In this document: positions 1 to 5,406 of the stretch, piece after piece | Numbering within the stretch: the first letter of the stretch is position 1 | How the letters are laid out: each line of letters begins with the position of its first letter | Assembly: GCA_009778275.1 (NCBI GenBank) | Contig: WRKC01000059.1 | Coordinates: 1-7,421 of the forward strand | DNA: 7,421 nt | DNA from: Methanomassiliicoccaceae archaeon | GTDB lineage: Archaea; Thermoplasmatota; Thermoplasmata; Methanomassiliicoccales; Methanomethylophilaceae | Reading direction: 5' to 3' | The notes under the pieces: model-generated | What the model was told of the DNA's origin: nothing | The model's database searches: none | Seen by the model: only the letters and a program-made list of their open reading frames with translations | Translations under genes and position numbers: made by a program

Positions 1-607
1 CAGCGGCCTCCATGTTATGGAGACCGGCGAATTGGAGATGCTGTTCGTCGACAGGAAGGTCTCGGCGGGGAAGGACGGGGTGGCCATACATTTCAAGGTC
101 GGCGATGCCGCCAAAGATTCCGCAATGGCGTTGGCGAACTCATGCCTTCAGGCATCGGACGCCGCGGAAAGCAAACCGGAAGACCTTGTCCGTGCGGTAT
201 CAAACCTGAAGAGCGAGTCGGAGGTCCTGAAAAGGTCGACGGGCACCTTCATAAAAAAGCAGATCGTCAATATGATACCGGCGACGGTCGGCGGCGTAGA
301 TATCGTGGGCGGGGTTTTTCCGCCTGTTGAAAGGTCCCTCCTGTCCGATGCGGCGGAGGCGTACAAGAAGGATGGCAAGGTCTGTATACTGGTGTCCGCC
401 GGAGAAAGCGTATCTGCGATGATCTCTTCCGGATCGGGGAAGATAGACTGCAGGGATGTTCTGTCAAAGGTCCTCGCCGAGTTCGGCGGGAGAGGCGGCG
501 GCAAGCCCGATTTCGCTCAGGGAGGAGTGACGGATGCCTCATCATCGGATGCCGTGTTCTCAAAACTGATGGAAGAAGTTGTACAACGGCTACAATTAAT
601 TAAGTGA
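1..607 (+). CDS. AlaX-type alanyl-tRNA editing protein, C-terminal part (5'-truncated by window edge)
   Basis: The reading frame is open from the left edge (first full codon at position 2) to TGA at 605-607, so about 201 residues are visible and the N-terminus lies outside. The first residues read SGLH followed by TGE. This resembles the C-x-G-x-H zinc motif of the AlaX/AlaRS editing domain, and base 1 (C) is compatible with a preceding Cys codon. The rest is a DHHA1 domain ending in a glycine-rich stretch, GGRGGGKPDFAQGG, encoded at 485-526; this element is shared by AlaRS and long AlaX proteins. The family hydrolyses Ser or Gly mischarged on tRNA-Ala. I prefer a long AlaX over AlaRS because the segment after the motif lacks the VRRI-type sequence usual in AlaRS and the linker to DHHA1 is short. 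The missing upstream half would settle this. Transcription probably continues into NAC, 20 bp downstream. Confidence 0.72.
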   Translation, partial: SGLHVMETGELEMLFVDRKVSAGKDGVAIHFKVGDAAKDSAMALANSCLQASDAAESKPEDLVRAVSNLKSESEVLKRSTGTFIKKQIVNMIPATVGGVDIVGGVFPPVERSLLSDAAEAYKKDGKVCILVSAGESVSAMISSGSGKIDCRDVLSKVLAEFGGRGGGKPDFAQGGVTDASSSDAVFSKLMEEVVQRLQLIK

Positions 608-615
608 AATGTCAT

Positions 616-620
616 CAGGG
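616..620 (+). promoter_or_regulatory. Shine-Dalgarno-like site that selects the NAC start
   Basis: The sequence CAGGG ends 7 nt before ATG 628. It favours that codon over the in-frame GTG at 604, which overlaps the stop of the preceding gene and would add eight residues not typical of archaeal NAC. Confidence 0.45.
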
Positions 621-627
621 TAGCGAT

Positions 628-999
628 ATGTCAGGAATGAGAGGCGTAAACCCCCGTCAAATGCAGCAAGCGATGAAGAAGATGGGCATTAAACAGACCA
701 ACCTCAACAATGTCACGGAGGTCATCATCAGGACGACCGACAAGGATATCGTTATCACCAATGCGGAAGTGGTTTGTGTTGATATGCAGGGAAGCCGCAG
801 CTACCAGATCTCCGGGGACGAGGAGACCCGCGCGCTCGGGGCCGCTTCGGCAAGCGTGCCGGCCGCCGCATCGTTCCCCGCCGGGGATATCGATTTGGTA
901 ATGTCTCAGACCGGCTGCGACAGAGAGAAAGCGATCAAGGCGCTTGAGGCCGCGGACGGACAGCCGGCCGAGGCCATCCTTAAGATAATGACGAGCTGA
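628..999 (+). CDS. Nascent polypeptide-associated complex protein (archaeal NAC, alpha type)
   Basis: This 123-residue protein matches archaeal NAC from end to end. It is a ribosome-associated homodimeric chaperone that contacts nascent chains near the exit tunnel. The N-terminus is a basic, Met-rich segment with NPRQMQ (residues 8-13). The NAC beta-barrel domain covers roughly 17-63 (including EVIIRT and the DMQGSRSYQISG end). A flexible Ala/Pro/Ser linker follows to about residue 84, then a C-terminal UBA domain (about 85-123; DIDLVMSQTGCDREKAIKAL). This architecture and length are normal for archaea. I start it at ATG 628, not GTG 604, because of the purine-rich site at 616-620 and the family's usual N-terminus; ATG 637 is a weaker alternative. 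It lies 20 bp after the AlaX-like gene and 4 bp before hypC, consistent with one transcript. Confidence 0.93.
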   Translation: MSGMRGVNPRQMQQAMKKMGIKQTNLNNVTEVIIRTTDKDIVITNAEVVCVDMQGSRSYQISGDEETRALGAASASVPAAASFPAGDIDLVMSQTGCDREKAIKALEAADGQPAEAILKIMTS

Positions 1000-1003
1000 T
1001 ACC

Positions 1004-1234
1004 ATGTGTTTAGCAGTGCCGGGCAAGATAGTTAAGATCGAAGGGGACACAGGGGAGATCGACTTCGGCGGTGTTATCAGGAAAGCGAATATCACCATGG
1101 TGGAGGCGAAGGTCGGGGACTGGGCGATCGTGCATGCGGGTTTTGCCATAGAGATCATGGATGAGGAAGACGCTGAAGAGACCCTGAGATTGTGGAATGA
1201 GGTCTTGGACAGCGAGCACACTTCGGTACGATGA
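1004..1234 (+). CDS. hypC: HypC/HybG/HupF-family hydrogenase maturation chaperone
   Basis: A 76-residue protein with the diagnostic N-terminus MCLAVPGK. Cys2 is the residue that, after removal of Met1, binds the Fe(CN)2CO precursor and the large subunit of [NiFe]-hydrogenases in this family. The barrel fold is supported by GEIDFGG (17-23) and the VHAGFAIE strand (43-50, His44). Length is normal for HypC. HypC works with HypD, HypE and HypF in the cytoplasm to build the Fe(CN)2CO centre, so the organism probably makes a [NiFe]-hydrogenase. The gene starts 4 bp after the NAC stop without a clear Shine-Dalgarno site, suggesting translational coupling. No other hyp or hydrogenase gene is visible here, so the maturation genes appear scattered. 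A small 3' inverted repeat follows the TGA directly. Confidence 0.95.
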   Translation: MCLAVPGKIVKIEGDTGEIDFGGVIRKANITMVEAKVGDWAIVHAGFAIEIMDEEDAEETLRLWNEVLDSEHTSVR

Positions 1235-1270
1235 ACCGGGCGACAATCCGGTGCCTGAAAGACGCTTTCA
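1235..1270. repeat. Two short inverted repeats between hypC and the 5S promoter
   Basis: ACCGG (1235-1239) pairs with CCGGT (1248-1252) across 8 nt, directly after the hypC stop. TGAAAG (1256-1261) pairs perfectly with CTTTCA (1265-1270) across 3 nt, and ends 6 bp before the 5S TATA box. They could form 3' hairpins on the hypC mRNA, or the second could be a protein-binding palindrome next to the 5S promoter. Both stems are short, so a chance origin is possible. Confidence 0.35.
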
Positions 1271-1276
1271 AGATAA

Positions 1277-1285
1277 TTTAATATA
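1277..1285 (+). promoter_or_regulatory. TATA box of the 5S rRNA gene
   Basis: TTTAATATA is centred about 27 bp before the predicted 5S 5' end at 1308, the standard archaeal TBP-site spacing. It is the most A/T-rich patch in a GC-rich neighbourhood. Confidence 0.7.
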
Positions 1286-1307
1286 CTTGAGAAGTATGGC
1301 AGGCATT

Positions 1308-1431
1308 GGTCTGACGGCCATAGCGGCGGGGAAACACCCGGTCCCATCTCGAACCCGGCAGTAAAGTCCGCCCGCGTATCTGTCTGTACTGTATTGCGCA
1401 AGCATACGGGAACATAGACACGCTGTCAACC
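1308..1431 (+). rRNA. rrf: 5S ribosomal RNA
   Basis: The sequence carries the conserved 5S core: CCATAGCGGCGGGGAAACAC near 1319-1338, CCCATCTCGAAC at 1343-1354, and the AGTAAAG segment after it. The ends close into helix I: TGACGGC (1312-1318) pairs with GCTGTCA (1422-1428), with one G-U, and GGT (1308-1310) with ACC (1429-1431) past a bulged C1311. That gives about 124 nt, normal for archaeal 5S. It has its own TATA box 27 bp upstream and no 16S, 23S or tRNA gene beside it within the window. This is the unlinked arrangement known from Thermoplasmata. The exact ends are inferred from pairing and promoter spacing and could differ by a few bases. Confidence 0.93.
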
Positions 1432-1439
1432 ACTTTTCC
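1432..1439 (+). terminator. T-run just after 5S, possible terminator
   Basis: A TTTT tract at 1434-1437 follows the 5S 3' end by 2 nt. Archaeal RNA polymerase commonly stops at T-rich stretches without a hairpin. The run is short, so the call is tentative; a further T-rich stretch lies at 1459-1462. Confidence 0.4.
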
Positions 1440-1481
1440 AACCTTGCAATCGGCCTGCTTTTCTGCATTTAACGTTGCGAT

Positions 1482-1521
1482 GAAGAACGCCGGCCAATAG
1501 TTGTGAATGGCAGGCTTCTTT
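1482..1521 (+). other. Strong imperfect hairpin between 5S rRNA and ipk (possible ncRNA or terminator structure)
   Basis: The arm 1482-1496 (GAAGAACGCCGGCCA) pairs with 1508-1521 (TGGCAGGCTTCTTT) around an 11-nt loop at 1497-1507. From the loop outward there are 4 pairs, one G-A mismatch, 3 G/C pairs, one bulged C at 1488, 5 pairs and a closing G-U: 12 Watson-Crick pairs in all. No reading frame or known RNA family explains the segment. It begins 51 nt after the 5S end and ends 17 bp before the ipk TATA box. The pyrimidine-rich 3' arm could serve as a terminator that separates 5S from ipk transcription. It could instead be part of a small RNA. No C/D-box pair is evident. Confidence 0.5.
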
Positions 1522-1538
1522 CTTCCAATCATGATAAC

Positions 1539-1546
1539 TATTAAAA
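1539..1546 (+). promoter_or_regulatory. TATA box of the isoprenoid operon
   Basis: TATTAAAA is centred about 26.5 bp before the ATG at 1569. This spacing puts the transcription start at or beside the start codon, so the ipk mRNA is predicted to be leaderless. The 22 bp between box and ATG hold no Shine-Dalgarno site. Confidence 0.65.
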
Positions 1547-1568
1547 CAACCTCCGCCATCTTTCCGTA

Positions 1569-2345
1569 ATGATATTGATCAAACTGGGCGGAAGCGTCAT
1601 CACCGATAAGACCCAGTACAGGACATTCAACCGTGAGACCGTGCGCAGGCTCTGCGGAGAGGTAAGAGATTCCGGAACAAATGCGATCATCGTCCACGGC
1701 GGCGGGTCCTTTGGGCACGTGCTCGCAAAGGAATACTCTTTGCAGAACGGGCTTACCGATTTCGGGCAGGTTCCAGCAGTGGCAAAGGTACAGTACGACA
1801 TGAGAGAACTGAACCTGATGGTGATGGACGAGCTTCTGAACGCCGGCATGCCGGCGGTCTCAGTTCCTCCTGGGTCCTGTTTCATGATGGATGAGGGAAG
1901 ACTCCTGCTGGATGACCCGGAGGTCCTTCTTTCGGCCTCCCATCTGGGCCTGATGCCCGTGTTGTTCGGGGATGTGGTCTTCGACCGCAGCAAGGGATTC
2001 GGGATATGCTCCGGAGATCAGATAATGGAATTGCTTTGCGATCTCTACAAACCAAAGAGGGCGGTCTTCATCTCAGACGTGGACGGGCTGTTCGATAAAG
2101 ACCCGAAGACGAACCCTGACGCAAAACTTATAGCAGAAGTGACATCAGAACTTCTTGACCGCATTTCCAGCGACAGCAGCGTGGACGATGTCACGGGAGG
2201 AGTGCGCGCAAAGATCGAGACCATGCTGAGGATGACCGCCTCCGACAGAGACTGCGTACTTGTGAACGGTTCCGTTCCCGGAAGACTGGGCTCATTATTA
2301 AAGGGAGAAAGAGTTATCTCTACCACGATCAAAGGAGGACTGTGA
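1569..2345 (+). CDS. ipk: Isopentenyl phosphate kinase (amino acid kinase family)
   Basis: This 258-residue protein phosphorylates isopentenyl phosphate to isopentenyl diphosphate, the last kinase step of the archaeal alternative mevalonate pathways, in the cytoplasm. It has the amino acid kinase fold: KLGGSVIT (5-12) for phosphate binding, then GGGSFGH (44-50). His50 matches the substrate-phosphate histidine that separates IPK from other family members. SDVDGLF (169-175), DVTGG (207-211) with Lys214, and VNG (232-234) line the nucleotide side. Length is usual for IPK. The start at ATG 1569 is chosen because the next upstream sequence is a TATA box at leaderless distance. It heads a three-gene operon with idi-2 (1-nt overlap) and a polyprenyl synthase, which supports the substrate assignment over glutamate 5-kinase or UMP kinase. 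Confidence 0.95.
   Translation: MILIKLGGSVITDKTQYRTFNRETVRRLCGEVRDSGTNAIIVHGGGSFGHVLAKEYSLQNGLTDFGQVPAVAKVQYDMRELNLMVMDELLNAGMPAVSVPPGSCFMMDEGRLLLDDPEVLLSASHLGLMPVLFGDVVFDRSKGFGICSGDQIMELLCDLYKPKRAVFISDVDGLFDKDPKTNPDAKLIAEVTSELLDRISSDSSVDDVTGGVRAKIETMLRMTASDRDCVLVNGSVPGRLGSLLKGERVISTTIKGGL
2334..2338 (+). promoter_or_regulatory. Shine-Dalgarno site that selects the idi-2 start
   Basis: GGAGG ends 6 nt before ATG 2345 but only 3 nt before the in-frame GTG 2342, so ATG 2345 is the better start. It lies within the end of the ipk coding region. Confidence 0.75.
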
Positions 2346-3421
2346 TGACCCCCATCAAAGAAAGGAAAGCCGATCATATCGACATATGCCTCAATGAAAG
2401 GGTCGAGCCCGGATATTGTTACTGGGACGACATAAAACTGATACATGATGCCCTCCCTGAAGTAAACGCTGACGAGATCGATATGTCGGCAGAGGTGTTC
2501 GGGAAGAGATTGAATTTTCCGTTCATAGTCACGGCCATAACTGGCGGGTTCCCCGGTGCCAAGAAGATCAATGAGAACATCGCCGCTGCGTGTTCCGAGC
2601 TCGGCATAGGTATGGGCGTTGGGAGCGAAAGGGCCGGCGTCGCCGGCGTCGACCCGGACAGCTATTCGATTATCAAAGAGTACGATATTCCTCTGGTAAT
2701 AGGCAACATCGGTGCGCCGCAGCTCGTACCCCAGCATACCAAGGACCGATTCACCAAAGAGGATGTAGGCAAGGCCATGGACCTGATAGATGCGGATGTC
2801 ATGGCCGTGCATATGAACTTCCTTCAGGAGATCATTCAGCCCGAAGGGGACACGAACTCGAAAGGATGTTTCAATGCGATAAGGGATATCGCAAGAGAGT
2901 TTCCCACGATAGTGAAGGAAACAGGTGCCGGAATATCGAAAGGAACGGCATCCCGACTGAAAGGCACCGGCATCTTGGGAATGGACATAGCCGGCATGGG
3001 AGGCACGAGCTTCTCCGCGGTCGAACTGTACAGGGCCATGGCCGGCGGCGACATGATAAGGACCAACATGGGAGAGTCGTTCTTCGATTGGGGCATACCG
3101 GCGCCCGTATCTGTGCTTGAGGCCGATGTGGGTCTCCCGGTCATCGCGTCCGGTGGAATACTTGACGGCATCCACGTTGCCTCGTCGATAGCGATGGGGG
3201 CTTGCTGCGCAGGTGCGGCGCATGCGGTACTGAGGGAGGCGACCGAATCATCCGGCGCCGTGAAGGAAAAACTCACACTTATAAGGGAAGAGCTCAGGGC
3301 GGCGATGCTGCTGACGGGTTCGGCAAACGTAAAACAGCTTTCCGGTGCAAGATATATCGTGCTCGGGCAAACAAAAGAATGGTTAGAGGGAATAGAGTGG
3401 ACGCAAAAGAGTATCTCGTAA
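2345..3421 (+). CDS. fni: Type 2 isopentenyl-diphosphate delta-isomerase (FMN-dependent)
   Basis: This 358-residue protein interconverts IPP and DMAPP using reduced FMN and Mg2+. It is a TIM-barrel enzyme unrelated to type 1 isomerases. Recognisable elements run in order: ERKADHI (6-12), the start of the substrate site; TAITGG (63-68) and NIGAPQ (121-126), flavin contacts; HMNFLQE (156-162), holding the His-x-Asn-x-x-Gln-Glu residues that bind substrate diphosphate and Mg; QPEGD (165-169); KETGAGIS (191-198); and GMGGTS (217-222) plus ASGGI (268-272) for the FMN phosphate. Length is typical. The ATG overlaps the ipk TGA by one base and has a strong GGAGG site. It supplies the allylic primer used by the prenyl synthase encoded next. 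The strong motif set leaves little doubt. Confidence 0.97.
   Translation: MTPIKERKADHIDICLNERVEPGYCYWDDIKLIHDALPEVNADEIDMSAEVFGKRLNFPFIVTAITGGFPGAKKINENIAAACSELGIGMGVGSERAGVAGVDPDSYSIIKEYDIPLVIGNIGAPQLVPQHTKDRFTKEDVGKAMDLIDADVMAVHMNFLQEIIQPEGDTNSKGCFNAIRDIAREFPTIVKETGAGISKGTASRLKGTGILGMDIAGMGGTSFSAVELYRAMAGGDMIRTNMGESFFDWGIPAPVSVLEADVGLPVIASGGILDGIHVASSIAMGACCAGAAHAVLREATESSGAVKEKLTLIREELRAAMLLTGSANVKQLSGARYIVLGQTKEWLEGIEWTQKSIS
3386..3390 (+). promoter_or_regulatory. Shine-Dalgarno site that selects the polyprenyl synthase start
   Basis: GAGGG ends 6 nt before GTG 3397, inside the end of the idi-2 gene. It argues for the GTG and against the in-frame ATG at 3379, which lies upstream of it. 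Confidence 0.65.
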
Positions 3422-4380
3422 AGACCTCCAAGGAATTGGACGGTCCGATAAGGCATTATATCGGCGATGAGGAACCGGCCAATCTCATTGAGGCTTCCAG
3501 GCAGTATCCTTACGCCGGAGGTAAGAGGATGCGTCCCGCGATGGTGCTCGCTGCAGCCGGGGCGGTCGGAGGGGACAGAACGAAAGCCATGCCGTTGGCC
3601 GTCGCCATAGAATACATACACAATTTCACCCTGGTCCATGATGATTTCATGGACGGCGACAAGCAGAGGAGAGGCATGACGACCATCCATGTCGCATACG
3701 ACGTACCGACCGCGATACTTGCGGGGGACGCTCTTTTCGCAAAGGCGTTCCAGATAATCGCCGGGCTTGATGTTCCGGATCGGAACATGAAAGAGATCCT
3801 CAAGTACGTCTCTCAGGCCGTATGGGACCTTGCCCGAGGACAGCAGATGGACGTCAACAATGAAAGGAAGATAGTCTCGGAAGAAGCATACATAGAGACC
3901 ATCAGGCTGAAGACCAGCGTCCTGTTCGCCGCCGCGGCAGCCGGCGGTGCGCTTGCCGGCGGCGCGGATGACAGGACCGTGAAGGCTATCCACGAATACG
4001 CGATGGCCCTCGGTCTCGGGTTCCAGATATTCGACGACTATCTGGGTATTGCGGGGGATCCGGCAAAGACTGGGAAGTCCGTGGGCAACGACATCCGGAA
4101 GGGAAAATGCACTGTCATGGTCACCCACGCCATCAGGAACATAAAGGACCCGAAAGTGCTCGAGGAGTTCAAAGGCATCCTTGGAAAGATCGATGCCTCC
4201 GACGAGCAGACGGCAAGGGCCAGATCCATATTGGAGGATGCGGGGAGCATCGCCTACGGAAGGCGGCTTGCAAAGGAGAAGGTTGATGAGGCCATATCTA
4301 AATTGGACGTGCTTGCTCCGAGCGAGGACAAGGATTTCATGATCGCTCTAGCAAAATACGCCATCGACAGAGAGGTATGA
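3397..4380 (+). CDS. Geranylgeranyl diphosphate synthase-type polyprenyl synthetase
   Basis: A 327-residue trans-isoprenyl diphosphate synthase that condenses IPP onto DMAPP and longer allylic primers. In archaea the C20 product feeds the ether-lipid side chains. The fold is all-helical. GGKRMRP (41-47) binds IPP. The first Asp-rich motif is DDFMD (82-86), followed by RRG (91-93). GQQMD (148-152) and KT (172-173) are family signatures. The second Asp motif is FDDYLG (212-217). Phe77 sits five residues before the first Asp motif; a bulky residue there is known to limit archaeal enzymes to about C20, so GGPP is the likely product. The start is GTG 3397, supported by GAGGG at 3386-3390, and gives a 25-nt overlap with idi-2. 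ATG 3379 would add six residues. Product length is inferred, not proven. Confidence 0.93.
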   Translation: MDAKEYLVKTSKELDGPIRHYIGDEEPANLIEASRQYPYAGGKRMRPAMVLAAAGAVGGDRTKAMPLAVAIEYIHNFTLVHDDFMDGDKQRRGMTTIHVAYDVPTAILAGDALFAKAFQIIAGLDVPDRNMKEILKYVSQAVWDLARGQQMDVNNERKIVSEEAYIETIRLKTSVLFAAAAAGGALAGGADDRTVKAIHEYAMALGLGFQIFDDYLGIAGDPAKTGKSVGNDIRKGKCTVMVTHAIRNIKDPKVLEEFKGILGKIDASDEQTARARSILEDAGSIAYGRRLAKEKVDEAISKLDVLAPSEDKDFMIALAKYAIDREV

Positions 4381-5040
4381 TCAGAGGTCCTCTATTCCTG
4401 TCGCGGTGATCTTGTAATTCGCGAACCTGCCCTCCGGCAGACTGCGGTGTTTTATCACCACGGCGGTCCTGACGCTGTTGCTTTTCTTATCCAGTCTGAG
4501 GATCGTCTTTGAATTATGGTTCAGCGCATGCCCGCCCAGGAACTCTATCCCTCCCGTGGATATGTTCATGTAGACCTGTGAGGTCAGCAACACCGCGACA
4601 TCGTTCTTTCTGGCCATCCCCATCAAGACCTCTATCTGTCTGATGAACTCGTTCCTGATCTTCATGTCGTCGTGGTTGATCCTGTAGAACATGTTGATGG
4701 AATCCACTATCGCAAGATCGATCACGCCTTTTTCGGCCAGGTTGACCGTCTTGTCCACACGGTCGGACTGCTCCTCGAAACTGTGCACCTGGGAAACCAG
4801 AAGCCCTTTTGCGTTCTCCCCCTCGGTCCCGAAGATCTGGTTCACCCTGTCATAGGAGATCCCTTCCGAATCTATGTACGCCGCCCTGCCCCCGTTCCTT
4901 ATTACATTGCGGGCGGTCTGCAGGCATACATTGGACTTGCCAGCGCCGGCCTCGCCGTAAAGAAGTGTGATGCTTCCTCCCTCTATCCCCCCTCCCAGAA
5001 GATTGTCGAAGGCCCTGCATCCCGTGGGTATACGATTCAC
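4381..5040 (-). CDS. radB: DNA repair and recombination protein RadB (RecA/RadA paralogue)
   Basis: A 219-residue protein made essentially of a RecA ATPase core, the normal size for euryarchaeal RadB, which assists RadA in homologous recombination. It begins with the RadB-like IPTGC (4-8) and LLGGGIE (14-20). Walker A is GEAGAGKS (29-36) and Walker B LAIVDS (109-114). The GGHAL region near the C-terminal third resembles the L2 segment. It lacks the N-terminal helix-hairpin-helix domain of RadA, which argues for RadB. I start it at GTG 5040 because family members begin just before IPTGC and a TATA-like box lies 25.5 bp upstream, implying a leaderless message. A start at 5130 would add 30 non-conserved residues and overlap the upstream gene. 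Its TGA abuts the stop of the polyprenyl synthase with no gap. Confidence 0.93.
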   Translation of the reverse strand: MNRIPTGCRAFDNLLGGGIEGGSITLLYGEAGAGKSNVCLQTARNVIRNGGRAAYIDSEGISYDRVNQIFGTEGENAKGLLVSQVHSFEEQSDRVDKTVNLAEKGVIDLAIVDSINMFYRINHDDMKIRNEFIRQIEVLMGMARKNDVAVLLTSQVYMNISTGGIEFLGGHALNHNSKTILRLDKKSNSVRTAVVIKHRSLPEGRFANYKITATGIEDL

Positions 5041-5061
5041 GATACTAAAAAGTAAAAGGGA

Positions 5062-5069
5062 TTGATAAA
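5062..5069 (-). promoter_or_regulatory. TATA-like box of radB
   Basis: On the minus strand TTTATCAA is centred about 25.5 bp before GTG 5040, in the 34-bp gap after the membrane protein gene. It predicts a leaderless radB transcript. Readthrough from the upstream gene pair is also possible. Confidence 0.5.
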
Positions 5070-5074
5070 GTTGT

Positions 5075-5395
5075 TTAGGTCGAGTCGTCCTTCTCCTCCG
5101 AGTCTTTCTCTCTGACGGGTTTGACATCATCTAGGTCGTACGAAGCGCCTGTCTGGAATGTCTCGCCTTTCGCCGCGTAATATGGGAGAGCCAAGATCGT
5201 TGCCAAAAGAAAGATCATAGCGGCCACGATCACTATTACCACCACTGCCACGAGCGCGATCAGAACCAGGCTCTCAAGTATAGCAGGGTTGAGGATCAGG
5301 AATACCGCTATCGCCGCTATGGCTACGACCAACAGCACCATCAACAGCGCCGACACGAGGGTGCTGTTCCTTCCGGTCGTTCCTGCGTCTGCCAT
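5075..5395 (-). CDS. Small two-helix membrane protein, unknown function
   Basis: I do not recognise this 106-residue protein. Residues 1-11 are short and polar. Two long hydrophobic stretches follow: about 13-35 (Leu/Val/Ala/Ile-rich) and about 43-70 (strongly Val/Ile-rich), separated by an NPAILES turn. The tail, about 76-106, is highly charged and acidic (DLDD, EKDSEEKDD). It is predicted to be an integral membrane hairpin with both ends on the same side. The start is ATG 5395, preceded by AGGTGA with 5-nt spacing; that site overlaps the stop of the AIM24-like gene, so the two are translationally coupled. GTG 5404 in the same frame is less likely because it lies within the Shine-Dalgarno site. 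The pairing suggests a membrane partner or anchor for the AIM24-like protein, but this is inference only. Confidence 0.8.
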   Translation of the reverse strand: MADAGTTGRNSTLVSALLMVLLVVAIAAIAVFLILNPAILESLVLIALVAVVVIVIVAAMIFLLATILALPYYAAKGETFQTGASYDLDDVKPVREKDSEEKDDST

Positions 5396-5400
5396 GAGTA

Positions 5401-5406
5401 TCACCT
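5401..5406 (-). promoter_or_regulatory. Shine-Dalgarno site overlapping the AIM24 stop
   Basis: AGGTGA on the minus strand contains the TGA stop of the AIM24-like gene and lies 5 nt before ATG 5395. It fixes the start of the membrane protein and suggests coupled translation. Confidence 0.7.

Noticed and set aside
604..627. Upstream GTG start for NAC
   Set aside because: It would overlap the stop of the preceding gene, has no ribosome site at a good distance, and adds residues not usual for archaeal NAC.
631..1401. 256-codon minus-strand open frame across NAC, hypC and part of 5S rRNA
   Set aside because: It crosses a structural RNA and two confident genes, so it is a shadow frame.
1296..1515. 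9-bp direct repeat ATGGCAGGC at 1296-1304 and 1507-1515 flanking the 5S gene
   Set aside because: Too short and lacking terminal inverted repeats or an integrase gene. The second copy is better explained as part of the hairpin arm, so it is not taken as an attachment site.
1471..1515. Possible C/D-box small RNA after 5S
   Set aside because: Only an imperfect C-box-like GCGATGA (1477-1483) is present; no CTGA D box follows at a suitable distance.
2045..3223. Long open frame (392 codons) on the minus strand opposite idi-2
   Set aside because: It lies opposite unmistakable ipk and idi-2 coding sequence and shows no recognisable domain or start signal. Open antisense frames are common in codon-biased GC-rich genes.
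2836..4128. 430-codon open frame on the minus strand opposite idi-2 and the polyprenyl synthase
   Set aside because: It covers two clearly identified genes on the other strand. Its translation is low in complexity and matches no family I know.
5041..5130. Extended N-terminus of RadB from the upstream in-frame ATG
   Set aside because: The extra 30 residues are Arg-rich and not family-like, and overlap the membrane protein gene. The GTG at 5040 fits both the family N-terminus and the promoter spacing.
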